Source: Strongyloides papillosus
Taxonomy: Eukaryota; Nematoda; Chromadorea; Rhabditida; Strongyloididae
DNA length: 64,000 nt
Direction of reading: 5' to 3'
Assembly: GCA_005656395.1 (NCBI GenBank)
Contig: SRSI01000079.1
Coordinates: 1,674,001-1,738,000, forward strand
Position numbers and translations under genes: made by a program. Below the pieces are notes generated by a model, which was given only the letters and a program-made list of their open reading frames with translations, searched no databases and had not been told where the DNA came from. Shown piece by piece: positions 1 through 13,121 of this stretch (positions within the stretch are counted from its first letter, which is position 1; the number at the start of each line of letters is the position of its first letter).

Positions 1-3000
1 TTCTAATTATGATAAAATTATAGTACCAATAAAAGTTTATTCTTGAAAAGGGATTATATACCGTAGGAAAAAAAATGTGACTTACATTAATAAAATAAAC
101 GCTATAATTACATTTTAATAAAAATAATTAAATAGAGATTGTGATAAGGGAGACAAATTAATTTTACATTAACATCTTATAAATTAAGATATTATAAGAA
201 GATTATTAATCATATTTCTTTGATATGATAAATATTTATAAATTATTAGAGTTTCGTGATGATGATGTTACCAAATTAGGAGTTGACAAAATTATATTAA
301 TAAATTATCTATATAATATTCGAGAATGAGAAAAATAAAAGCGAGAGAGAGAGTGAAAAGTTACACACATTTATTTGATACTTTCTTAATGATTTCTCAT
401 TAATATTTTAATAATCTTATAAGTAGAATTTTAAAATTTTTGTTACATAATATGGTGGTGAATTATAGTTGTCATCATCATCATCTTCCACTTCCATTTT
501 TCTATCACTTTACTCGTTATTTTTTTATTATTTTTGTTTTGATATATCTTTAATTGATGGTGTGAGGAAAAAAAATTATTACAAGATAACTTGTCACTCC
601 ATTTCCCTTCCTCTAATTAATTTTTAATGATTTAAAATTTATTTATTTATCTGGTGGAGTTAATGATATTTATGTTAAAGGGGTAATTTGATTAGATGTA
701 TATTTTATTTACAATATAGATTATATCAATTAAACCCCCAAATTTTATGTAATAAATAAAAAGATATACCAAAAAGTATTAAAAGCTCAATAAAAAGTAC
801 AAAGCATGTAAATGATATCTCATCCTCTTTATTTATATATTAAGCTACCAACCATATGTCAAAAATTGTAAGGTTACTTATAATGACATTTACCATACAT
901 TTTGTGTACCTCGAAAATCTTAACGTTTATAATTATTGCATTTTATTTGTAAGAATATGAAAATAGATCTATATATAGTATAAATTAGATGTTGATTCAA
1001 GAAAGGGGGGAATAAGTTATGTATGAGTGATACCATTATTAAATAATTATCTTTAGATCATGCAATTAAAAATACCCTAATATCCATTATCTTATTCATC
1101 AATTGCCAAAAAGCCTATGTCATTACTTAAAATATTAACATCATCTCCAAAACACACCACCACCAAATGTTCTTTTTATAAATTTAAAAATATATTATAT
1201 TAAAGATACATAATAAATATATACATATATAGATATAATGTAGTTAAATTGGATATTCATTAGAATTAGCATCATTCAAACTACCTAATAGATGGCAATT
1301 GTCAAAAATATAGATGTATGAATGGCTTTGTTTGATATTGCATGATATAGTTAATAGGAGAAAATAGATAGTTACAAATTTAGATGAACATATAATTTGG
1401 GCAATATTGAATTAATATTTAATAAGAGGACTAAGAAAAAGTTTTTACTCTCTTAAAAAGTTATAAACAGCTTCCATGTACTCATATTTTCGTGATAATC
1501 ATCCCTTTGAATGAATTTTATATATTATTTTTAAAATGTTTTCTTATCTCAATTGTTATTCATTAACATATATTTATAAAAATATAATATTTCATACTTT
1601 TCAAATAATTTTTCTTATATTCTAATATTGTATTTATTAAATTAATTAGCCTCATTATTTTTATATATTTTTGTTAATGTTAATTAGTCTATTCTTTTAT
1701 AATTAAAGTCATATCAAAAGGATCAATGGTTTTTTGACATTTTATTAGATATAAAAATAAACAATAAATCCGATTAGGCGGCTTACATGATAAATATCAA
1801 TTAAAATTATTTTATTTAATAAAAAAATGAGTGGAAGTTATTTTTAATTTATTATTTATTTAATATCATAATTCTGCAAAAAAGGATATATTTATTAACC
1901 GTTTTCTATTAACAATTTACCTATTATCATCGGAAATTTTATTAGTAATGTGAGAAGATATAAAAAGTATGATGATAGTATTGAAAAAATAGAAATATTT
2001 TGCAATTCATTTTTATTTTTTTAATTATTTTTATTAAATAAATTATGGTGATGTGATAATGATATATATGTGGATAGGAGATGATATGATAATTATTTTA
2101 TTTTAAATGTAAAAGAACATAGTATTTTTATTAACTCTTTATTAAATTAACAGATATACATATAATATTAGTTAATTTATTTATTTCATTTTTCTTATTA
2201 TCATCATTATCCTGATGAAGATAAAAATTTATAATGCATATATGTATATGGACACAAACATTGAATACTTCTAATACATGAATCTATTTTCAAAAATTCA
2301 TGTATAAAATTTATAATTTTATACCATCATCATTTTATAATATCTATATTTATCCCTCATTAAGTTATTAAAAATTTTAGATGAAATTAAAAAGATTTTT
2401 AAATTAAAAACTTATTAATTTGTATATATGTATTGAAGAAAATATTTGTACATATATTTATAATATATAGATATATTAAATATATTAGTTTAGTTATGTA
2501 ATTTAGTGACTCTCAACCATCCATTAGTAGTCTTTTCCTGTTGTCATTTTATTAATTTAACTATATATATATTTATAATTTTCAAAAGTTCTACCAGAAA
2601 ATGAGAAAAGTGAAACTTTTGATGTTATAATTTTACCATCGCTAGGACCCCTTCCTCTTTCATTCACCTCCCTTTTTCCCATCTATTGTTTAATTATTTT
2701 TTTGATATAATTTGTATAGAAATTATATTAATTTATTAAAAATTTTTCTAATTACAAAAAAATAATAATATTTTTTTATCTTTTGTACCTTTAAATTATA
2801 TTTATTATAATATTTCAATGTTATTTTTTTCAAAAATTATACATGATATAGAATCGTTTTGAAGATTAAATTTAATTATTTTAAAGTATTAATTTCACTT
2901 ATTATCTTTAATTTCTCTCTCTTACTATCCGTCTCCCTTTTTCCTCTCCCAAAAATGTTTCTCCCATACTAAAACAACCACTAACTACTACTTTTTTATC

Positions 3001-3552
3001 AATTTAAAATACCAGAAAATTTATTATTATTTATATTAGTATTTGAAAAAAGATTAAAATGGTTAATGAATTGAATTTACCTGATCAATGTACTTTTTTA
3101 TCAAAAATTTTGACAAATCTCCTTTTTATTACATTATAATACAAGGTAATTGTTAAATAATATTATAGCTAATTAAATAATAATATTGATCACACTGTAA
3201 CATATGTATGGATTAAGATATATTAAATTAAAAATTGTATGTTTATATCTCCCCTCAATCAGGTTAATCTCAAAGGTTATTTTATTATTTTATTAACCAT
3301 CCAAGGCTAAATTTTATAATAGTGGTCTCCTCAATTACTTTCATTAATTATTTTTATTTTTTATCCATTAATTTTTATTAAATGAAATATTATATAACGT
3401 TATTTTTTATAAACTTGTACTATTGCGTTCTCAGAAAATTAATTCTATTAATAATAATTATTAAAAATATATAAATTAATGTATCTTTTTTATTATGGAT
3501 TTATGATATTTTTTGATATTTTTATGTAAGAGAGGCTTTCTATTTTCTCCAG

Positions 3553-3637
3553 TTACGAGGAGGCCATCACCACTACCACCAGGACGACGACTACAAACAC
3601 CACCATCAAATACTACTACTACCACCAACAACAGAAG
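3553..3637 (+). other. GC-rich candidate exon
   Basis: An 85-bp block rich in CAC, ACC and ACG triplets sits in very A+T-rich DNA. A pyrimidine-rich acceptor (ttttctccag) precedes it directly and AG|GTACAG, a good donor, follows. All three forward frames are open, so the coding frame cannot be chosen: they read as Pro/Thr-rich, His/Asp-rich or Thr/Tyr/Gln-rich. It could be a 5' untranslated or N-terminal exon of alr-1, 7.6 kb downstream on the same strand, or of an unrecognised transcript. A low-complexity tract remains possible. Confidence 0.35.
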
Positions 3638-6600
3638 GTACAGTTTCCTTTTTTGAAATTCAAAATTTATCTACATACATAAATAGACACTTTAATACAT
3701 CATTCAATTAGTTTAATTGCTTTAATTTATTTAATCTTCCCTCCATATTAAGTAGTTTAAAAAGGAGGCAAAGTTTAATTGATATTTAATTTGTTAAGAT
3801 GACTAAAATATATGGTGGAAGAAATAGCTATTAACATGCTTTTCTTACAACACTAATTTTGTATACATAATATGTAGTTCTTATATTTACTTATATTTAT
3901 AATTTTAATCTTGTGATCTTTTTTCTTTTACTTTTTAAAAAGTTTATCTTTTTCTCTTTTCTTTTTCCATTTTTTATTCTTTTATTATTATTATTTTTTT
4001 ATTTTATTTCCGAAGTACTTTTGTGTTAAGTTTTAAATTAAGTTGTTGAGAGTTGAAAGATAGAAAATCTGTTTATTCCATTATAGAGTATTAATAATTA
4101 ATATTATAATCTAAAGATAACGGTACATAAAATTGTATTTATATATTATTTTTTGAAATTACTATTTTATTTCTCACATATTATTTTTAAATTATGATAA
4201 ATTAAAATATTATTTAAAGACAGTTATACGTAAATGTACATATATAAGTTTTTTTTTCAAAGGAATATTTATTTGTTTAATATTTTTTTAACAATTCTAT
4301 TAATATTAGGCAATTAGGAGTAAATTAATTAGGTATAAATTATAGTATATCTATTAATGAGATCAATTATCTCATTGCTTATTAAGGGGTGACATATAAA
4401 TGTCTAATAGATTATAATAATAATAAAGAGGTTCCAGTAGTTAAGGGGAAATGACAACCTTATTAGCGGTAAATCTCAATAATTTTTTCCATGTCTTAAG
4501 AATAATAATTATTTGAGAGAGAAATAAATTCTTAATTAATGTTTAATTGTCTTCTTATTTATCATAAATTTACAGTTTATTATATTTTTTTACCTTATGG
4601 TTAATTGACTTTTAGAGGTTGTTACTTTCCTTTGATGATTATTCTAATAAAGGAAATATAATATATTTAGATACTTAATTTTCCTGTTTCCTTAATTATT
4701 TATTAACTCATTTTCAATTTTATTTCTATATTCCTATTCCATTTTTTCGGCACCTGTTTTTGAGATACATCTAATAGTAATATTTTATTTCTTAGTAATG
4801 ACATATATTTTACATTATTATATCATTGATAAGTAACTTACGAAAATAATATAAGAAGATAACGTAAATGAAAAAATTAGTATAAAAAACGGAGAATGAG
4901 AAATCATTCAATAAGGTGGGTTGATGTTTCTACATAAAAAGTAGACATTAACATCATCAATTTATTCCAATATCCTGATATTATTTATAATATAAAAAAT
5001 TGATATCCGTGTGATAATAAACTGAATACGTTATAATAAATCTACATTCTAGTAATGTTAAATCAAGTAACTTAAAATCCCAGTTAATCATCTTTTCTAG
5101 TAAAAAAAATTATATATTTCTTAAGTAGATTTCTGATTTTATATATAGAAGTTAATCATCACTTTATTAGAGGTATATAAGTTCTCTAGAAGACTAAAAA
5201 AACATTCATATCTCAATATTTGATTAAAAAGAAGATAGTTTTCATTTAGGTATTTTCCATCTCCAATAATAACTTTTTTCACTTGTATTTTTTATATTTT
5301 CTAAACTTCTTTTCATAACTAATACTTCATATTATCAATACTAAAAAGTTCAACCTCTATTTAAGAGTAGATAAATTAATTCCCAAAAATAAAGTAATGA
5401 AGTTTCATTAAAAATTTCTGGATATATAATATCATTTGACAATCATATTAAGTATTTATTTTTACATCTACATATATAAATATTTTTTTCTTCTCAATAT
5501 ATCTCCAGATATCTATATATATATAATTTTTTTTATTATTCAAATACTACAACGCATAATTCACAGCATTATTTATAGTTTTCTAATAAATTAAATAATA
5601 TGATAACATTTCTTACTGCATGTATTATATTTATGTATACTGAAAGCTTAATTAGAGAAGCTAAGGGTTAAATATATCCAAATATGAGGTATTATTTTAT
5701 GTGAATAATTTAATAATATATATAAATTGTTTATAGTTTGTGGTAAAAAAGATATGTATAATTAAGAAAATTGTTAATTTCATTTATAAGAAAATATTTC
5801 TATGTTATGTGATAAAAATCTTAATAAGTTAACTTTGTTGTATCATAATTATCTTTCCTTTTATTTGTGATATTTTGATGTATCAAGAAGTAACTTTCTA
5901 CTTCAAATATCATATCTTCTTATAAACAAAAAATTAATAAAAAAAAGATGAAGAAATAATGATAATTGATAGTGATAGAATAAGTTTTTTTTTGGCATGA
6001 GACAGTAAAGAGAATAAATTGTTTGAGGATATGATTATTATTATTAAAAAAAAGTATCTTACTTCTATTACTTCTTTTTTTGTAATTTTATTTAATTAAA
6101 AGTTACAGAATATAATTAATGAGTTTTGCTAAAGCTTTCCTCTTTATTTATGAATTATATATATAAATATAGATATGTATTTTTGTGTGTATGATAATTT
6201 TGATGAATAATATCAAAAGATATTTTCTCATTTAATATTTATTTATTTTATATGTCTTTTAAAAATAAAAATATAAAGTGATTTTCATTCACTAATTACC
6301 ATTATAATGGTATAAATAATTAATATTATTAAAATATATACCTTTTGTAAGTTTTTAAAATAATTATTAATCACCTTTTAATAGGTGTAATATAAAGAAA
6401 AGTTAAAATTAAAATTATTATTAAATAAAATATAATAGTACGGGAGGAAATAATAATAACATTTGTATTAAGCGGATGTCCGCTGTCGTAAATATATAAG
6501 TTTTAATTGGTTAAAAGTGAAAAAAGATACCGACAAGCTTATATTTATTTATAAATTAATCACTCTCAGTCAAAACATTGTGAATCATGGTCAAATGTTA

Positions 6601-8770
6601 TAATGACTCCAATTTAAGAAAATACATAACAAACATCACAAAAGTGTTGTTATATATATTATTTAAAGTGAGAGTAAATAAGATATATCAAAGAAATACA
6701 TTAAGAGTTTGAACTTTGTTATTACCAAATGTGCCTTTTTTACATCTGCCTTTAATGGTGCATAGTAAATAGGAGATTTGATTATTATTACTATAATTCA
6801 TTAATGATATCAAAAATATTCGACAACCTACAAATTTTATACCTAAAAAATTCCCTATTTTCATTAAATTTTTCCTTTTTTAATCAAAATTGTTAATATT
6901 TATCATTTAATTTCTCTTACAAAAGCTCTCAAAAAATATACAAAAAAATATAAGAGATAGACGAGATATATATGTATATTACTATTTTTTACTATATATT
7001 ATATTAATTTACAACAACTAACTGGAAGGCCAAACAACAAGATACTTATAAATATAGATATCTCTATATTTTATTTTTCAATTTCTCTGTACTTGAAGAC
7101 ATATAAAAATTAATTATACAACGTTAATTAATTTAGAAAAATTACTCATTACTTAATTATATAATTTGTTCCCTCACTTCTTTATTTTTTCTTTTCTCCT
7201 TTACTCTTATATATGATAAAAATGATATCCTTTAACAGAAAATATCTATAGAAATAAAAAAGAATAAATATATTATGTATCTATCTTCTGTAAAAGTTAT
7301 AGTCCTTTGATGTATTATTTAATAAAAATTAAAAAAAAATTTATATATCATAAGTATATTAGATATTAATTAACATACGTGTACATGAATTAGTTAAGTA
7401 ATTATATTTAAGAGAAAAAATTCTCATTTATATTATAATATTATATGTTTAGGAGTAGTAGGAAAAAAGTTTTTTTTTGCCATGTTAACTAATTTATAAT
7501 TTATTTATAGTTAATTAAATACAATTACTTTTCTTCATCTTATTTTTGTTTCTATATTATATAATGCGTGTGTATGTTATAAATATCAGTTCTTAAAAGA
7601 TACACTTATAAAAATAGATGAGTAAATGGGGAGAGAAATGACTGATCTATCATGTTTTTTCTTTTTTATACCATTATCTTTACTCCCCTTAATATTATAT
7701 AATATTTTTAGTTAAAAAAATTATAGCAAATTACGAAAATTGTTGTATTGTATTTTTTAATAAAAAAGACATGAAAACTATAATTTATTTAAATTTGTTA
7801 AATAAGTAATAATCTATTTTCCTATTTACAATTGTCTCCATCACCTCATCTCTTTTGTAAAATATTTGTCTCTCTTCTAATATGTTTATCACTTCAATTA
7901 CCATTAACAAAAAGTGTATTTTAACTTTAACATATATATAGTTTAATAATATATTATTTAACCATAACAATTGTTTTGTTTTAAAAATGAGATAGTAGAA
8001 GGGCAACAAAATAATATATTTTAAGAACATATATAGAGTTATCCTTATTCATTTTCCATTTTCCTTTTATATATATTTTTTATCTATTAATACAATAATT
8101 TTTTTTTATTTATTTCTTCTTTTTCAATCTCTTTTTTACACTAAAATAATACTTTAAAATATTTAAACTTTATTTGTCTTACAAAAAAAGTATATTGTTA
8201 TTGATAGTTTGGAGTTTTTTACCAAAAAATGTTATATATTGTTTTCAAAAAGTGTATGTATATGTTTATTATGAATTTATGTACATATATGTATATATAA
8301 ATATATATGTAAAAAACATACTTTTATCTATACTTTTATTTCCCTATAAATATAGTTAATTTATTTTTTTATCATTATTATTTCATTTTATCATGTTATA
8401 CAATGTCTATTATAATGGTAACCTTTAAGGTTTAATTTATAATTAACGTGCAATTAATGGATATTTGGAAGGTAATATAATTATGCCAAAAAAAATAAAT
8501 AAAAACTTTTTCTCCTCTTCTTTTCCAATTTTGTTCCGCCACACTTATTTCTCTATTTATTAGATATATGTCAAAGAATTTGTATCTTTTCTAATTCATA
8601 CTTAGTCTATTAAAATTATATTATAATATTATTAATTATTTAAAAGTCTAAGTCTATATAATATAAAAAAAAGATCAAAAAGTTTTTTTCCTCGATACTT
8701 TTAAATACAGGTGTTAAATGAAAAGGTTAGTTATAAGAGACAAAGTTTTTAAGGATGATTATTAACAATT

Positions 8771-8902
8771 AAGTGATGATATATCACTTGATGAGGGGTT
8801 CGCTTTTTTTGTACTCCATGGAATCATACTGTGAGGGCAGAATTGTTAAGATCTCCCTGTCAAAGGAGGTATCTTTTAACCCCGCAGTGCTAAATTAGTA
8901 TG
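8771..8902. other. Two adjacent hairpins, possible structured RNA or regulatory element
   Basis: Hairpin 1 pairs AAGTGAT (8771-8777) with ATCACTT (8783-8789). After a T-run at 8803-8810 comes a larger fold. GTT+AAGAT+CTCC (8845-8856) pairs with GGAG (8865-8868), ATCTT (8871-8875) and AAC (8878-8880), leaving two 2-nt bulges and an 8-nt loop. Outside it ACTGTG (8828-8833) pairs with CGCAGT (8883-8888), or alternatively CATACT (8825-8830) with AGTATG (8897-8902). GC content is clearly above the surroundings. It matches no tRNA, spliceosomal RNA or spliced-leader RNA that I can recognise. Confidence 0.35.
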
Positions 8903-11265
8903 GGTATTTATTACTACGAACAATTAGGTCTTCACACAATCATTAATTATTAAATTGTTCCTTTTCTTGTTTTGTTTCAAGTTGATTTGTCATAAACTAC
9001 CGTCACAACTTATTAGTAGAGAGGTACTTGATAAAAACATTGTATTAAAAGTGGGTGTCAAGTTTCTGCCATATAGGGAAAATGTGACCAGAAGTTGATT
9101 TTTGCTGTGAATTAAGACACGAGACAGTAACCGAAAAAAAATTTGAAGAATGAGAGGGGAAAGAAAAAGAAGTTTAGGAAGGCGTTAAATATATAGTGAA
9201 AAAACGACTGTGTTAACCAGAAGTTTTGTATACTAGTTAACAATCTTGAAATTAAAGTACACTCTCTTCCTAATCTCTTGATCATATTTCTTTTTACAAT
9301 TAATCAAAAGTCTAATTATTACATTCATATTAACTACTATCTTAAAAAGATTCCTGGTTATTAATTTGTATGATTGTTGTTGTCATTGTATGTTTAAACA
9401 TCCAATATTATTTATAATTTTAACACATCAACATAACCTTATATTAATACATAAATTTATAATCATGTGTATATAAAAGAAAATGGCATCTTATCTAATA
9501 ATATCTCATATAGAAGTCATCAATTTATAATAAATATATTAAATAAGAAAGTACCTTAATGTAATTCATTTTTTTTTGATTAAACATCATTTATAGCGCT
9601 TCTTAATCAAAAAACATAAATATAATAAAGACAATCTTTAATTTTCTTAATGTATATTAATAAATTCAGAATCTCGGATAACCCTTTACGTATTTTTATT
9701 ATAAAAAAATTAATAATATTTTAACGCTTTACATCAAGTCACTCGTATATTATCATTAAGTAAATTGATGATATATAGCATAAAATCTATAAATATCTAA
9801 TGATTTCTGTCATCAATTAGTTCCCTAGAATAATTTTAATTAAATAAAGTCATACTTTTTTTCTTCCCTTCGAAATTCATTATTATTTTTTCTATTTTTT
9901 TGCGATAAGATTATATTTTTGATCATTATCCTTAAAAGCTCCTCTCGCTTACGTGTTTGATGGTTGTTTATTTCAAAATTCGTTATTAATTTTTTTATAA
10001 TCAAATAAAGAAGATAAACATAATAAGAATCTGTTTATAAATTGAATATTTAATGATATATATATCTTATTATTAAGATTCTTAGAAGAGTTTATATTTT
10101 TTTATTAATTGAAATTCTTTCATTTCTGTAATAAGGTTCACCCTATGTATAATCAAAATAAATTAAAAATTCTTTATTATCGTTAGAAAATAATCTTTAT
10201 AAAATTCATAAGTATCATAATATTGAATTCCATAAACTTGAGATTATGCTTTTTAAAATGAGAGAATTTTTTTTAGGAAAAAAAATCCAAATCTTCTTAA
10301 CAATCATACAATTTTTTTAGAAAAAGAATCGCTAAGTTTAGAATATTCATTGATATTTATTAATAAAGTTTTCTTAAAGGAGATGACTCCATAGATCATT
10401 GTAAACGTACACACAAAACTAATTCAAGGTATTTAACTATTTTTATTCATTTTTTTCTTTTAATAGTTATTAATTGAGGATTAGTATCACCAATTATTTA
10501 TTAACTCCTATAATAATCATTTAAATATTAAGTATATTTAATAGGCGGAATCTTTTCCATATTATATATGTGTATGTGTATCAAATTATTAACTTGTATC
10601 ATTTAAAACTAATAATATATTCTTTTACCAATCTTCTCCACCCCTTATTCCATAATTAGGCATATTATATAAATATATATTTATATATTATTTCTTCATC
10701 ATCATAATATGATGACTTTGATTGCTACATTTTCATTTGTCTAATTATCTTCACATACAAAATTATATTAATTGATATAATATACATACATACCATTATA
10801 AACTTTTTTTTTAATTTTTTTATTATTCTTTAAAATTTTTTTATATATTATTTATTAATTTTTTTTATTATAATATATATATTTATTTCTTCGTGTATAC
10901 ACAATTTTTTCTAATTTCATTTCGTTTTTTTACACTTTTATTAATTTTCTCTTAATTTGCTAACTAATATTTTCCCATTTTACAGACTCTTATACACAAT
11001 TAATTATTTTTTATTAGTATAACTGTAAAAAACTAATATATCTCTAAGAAAAGTATATCTATTTACTGAGATATATTTATATTATTCTATATTATTTTTT
11101 ATCACTTAACATTGTCTATGTTAATATAAAAGGAGAATTAAAAAAACAAGAAGAAGAAGATTTAAGAAAAACAAGAGGAAATAAAAAAAAGTTTAGGAAA
11201 AATTAAATAGTTTTTATTTCATCTCTATTGGTGGTATTCTTGTGTATGTTTATACATCTTCAAAA

Positions 11266-13121
11266 ATGAACATGGCTCAATTTCTTATGATGGAGCAACA
11301 AAAACTCCTTGGTAATAATAATGTTAACTCTTCAAATCCCCCATCTATGAGTGATTTCCAAAAACAATTTGTTGCTATGCAGCAACAGCTTGCTTCACAA
11401 TATGTTGCAGCTATAACTGCCAATGGCCAGGGAAATCTTAATAATCTTTTGGGTATTGATGCAGGAAAAGGATCTAAAGGACTAAGTTCAATTTTTAATA
11501 TTGAAGCATTAAGTAACTCTTCAAATAATAATATGTTCAATCATCTGGCTGGACTTGGTAATGATAAGAATAGTGATGATGGTAAAGGTGAGTCAAGATC
11601 AAGATCACCAACCACTATCAGTGAAAGAAACACCAACTCTGTTGATATATCCTCAAAAAGTAATATCTCACCAGCTTCATCTGAAGTTACAGGTTCAAAG
11701 ATTACATCGTCAATGTTATCAGGTGGTGAATTATCACCCGGAGGTTGCGATGATGATATGATGATGGATAAAATGTCACCTGACGAGAATGGTAAAAGAA
11801 AACAACGTAGATATAGGACAACATTTTCTGCTTACCAATTAGATGAATTGGAGAAAGTTTTTGCTAGAACACATTACCCTGATGTCTTCACAAGGTACCG
11901 TTTCTTTTTACAATTAAATTTCACCTTCTTTCCTTTTTTAATTACACCTGAAATCTTCTATTCTTTGCTCTAATACAATAGACTTTTATTGTAATAGATT
12001 AATTGTATTTAATATAATATATATGGATAATTAAAGGATTAATGGGTAATTTACCTGAAAATCTTTTTACTCCATTTAATTGATATTATATCCCTATTAC
12101 CATATATATTAATAATTATTAAAATTTTTATTATCTTTGATCTAATCTACTAATATATTATTTAATATATAATATTAATTTTTTTCATTATTATAGAGAA
12201 GAATTAGCACAAAGAGTTATATTAACTGAAGCTCGAGTACAAGTATGGTTTCAAAATAGAAGAGCTAAATTTCGTAAACAAGAAAGAAGTAGTTCCATCC
12301 ACCCATATGCATCTACAAATGGTCCAACAGCTTTAACTAATGGTACAAGAGATTCAGCACAAGTTTTCCAACAAAATGCTATGGCAGCTGCAGCAGCAGC
12401 TGTATCAAATCCTTATGCTGTCCTTGCTGCAGCTGCAGCAGCACAGCAGAATGCCTCAAATGACCCTACATCCGCTATGATGGCTGCAGCATTCTCAGCA
12501 CAACAACAAGCCCTTGCAGAAAGTATGATGAATCCACTTTTAAGTAGTGGTATTAATTTACAAACATCAACAAGTAACAATATTGGAAGTATAACAACAT
12601 CAAGAACACCATCAACGTCCTCAATTCAGCATACATCAGGTACATCAACATCATCACCTTCATTAGGATTATCACCAAAAGGTAATCATCAAGATGGTAA
12701 TGATAATAATGTAATAACTTCAACATCAAATACTAATAATAGTAATAACAATAAATCAACAACATCCGGTACAGAATTAACTAATAATCTTTTTTTCAAT
12801 CCATTAGCAGTCATGCAACAACAACAATTGGCAAATTTATTCCAAATGCAATATGGTGGACTTTGGGGGGCAGGAGCAGGTGGTAATCCATTATCATTAT
12901 CGGGATTAGCGACAGCTACACCCACCTCAACAACCTCAGCAACAACAACTTCCTCAACTGGATCAGTATCTCCAAAAGCTGAGGCACGGACAAGAACAAG
13001 TTCACCAGAAGAGATTAATAGTAATAATATTAATGATAATATGATTATAAAAAAAGATGAGAATGAAAAGAATAGTGGTACAACTTCGCCAGTTGAGGAA
13101 AAAGCAAAAAATGAAGAATAG
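11266..13121 (+). CDS. alr-1: Aristaless-type paired-like homeodomain transcription factor
   Basis: Two exons, 11266-11894 and 12197-13121, with a 302-bp intron (AG|GTACCG ... TTATAG|A) splitting an Arg codon inside the homeodomain; about 517 aa. The homeodomain begins near residue 181 ([20 protein letters not shown]) and ends with the recognition helix [15 protein letters not shown]. It has glutamine at homeodomain position 50, as in paired-like Q50 proteins. [13 protein letters not shown] and [12 protein letters not shown], then SSSIHPY, are close to C. elegans ALR-1, a nuclear regulator of neuron and touch-receptor identity. The N-terminus is Gln/Asn/Ser-rich. The C-terminus has Ala and Gln runs and Ser/Thr/Asn-rich disorder, with no OAR motif that I could see. 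I chose ATG 11266; ATG 11272 in the same frame is equally possible, and the frame opens earlier only with a GTG. The gene lies isolated between two deserts, as expected for a developmental regulator. Confidence 0.9.

Larger units (their letters stand above)
1..11265. other. A+T-rich gene desert upstream of alr-1
   Basis: No protein-coding gene could be supported in this 11.3-kb stretch. Open frames are short and biased to AAA, TTT, ATA and TAT codons. Two islands stand out: a GC-rich segment with splice-like borders (3553-3637) and paired hairpins (8771-8902), listed separately. TAATTA-type homeodomain cores are plentiful but expected at this base composition. By position it may hold the 5' regulatory region and possible 5' untranslated exons of alr-1; that is inference. 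Confidence 0.5.

Noticed and set aside
8796..8812. GGTTCGC plus T-run as a tRNA B-box and terminator
   Set aside because: Only part of the B-box consensus is present, with no A-box or cloverleaf around it.
11242..11265. GTG start for alr-1 eight codons upstream
   Set aside because: Nematode nuclear genes start with ATG; the first in-frame ATGs are 11266 and 11272.
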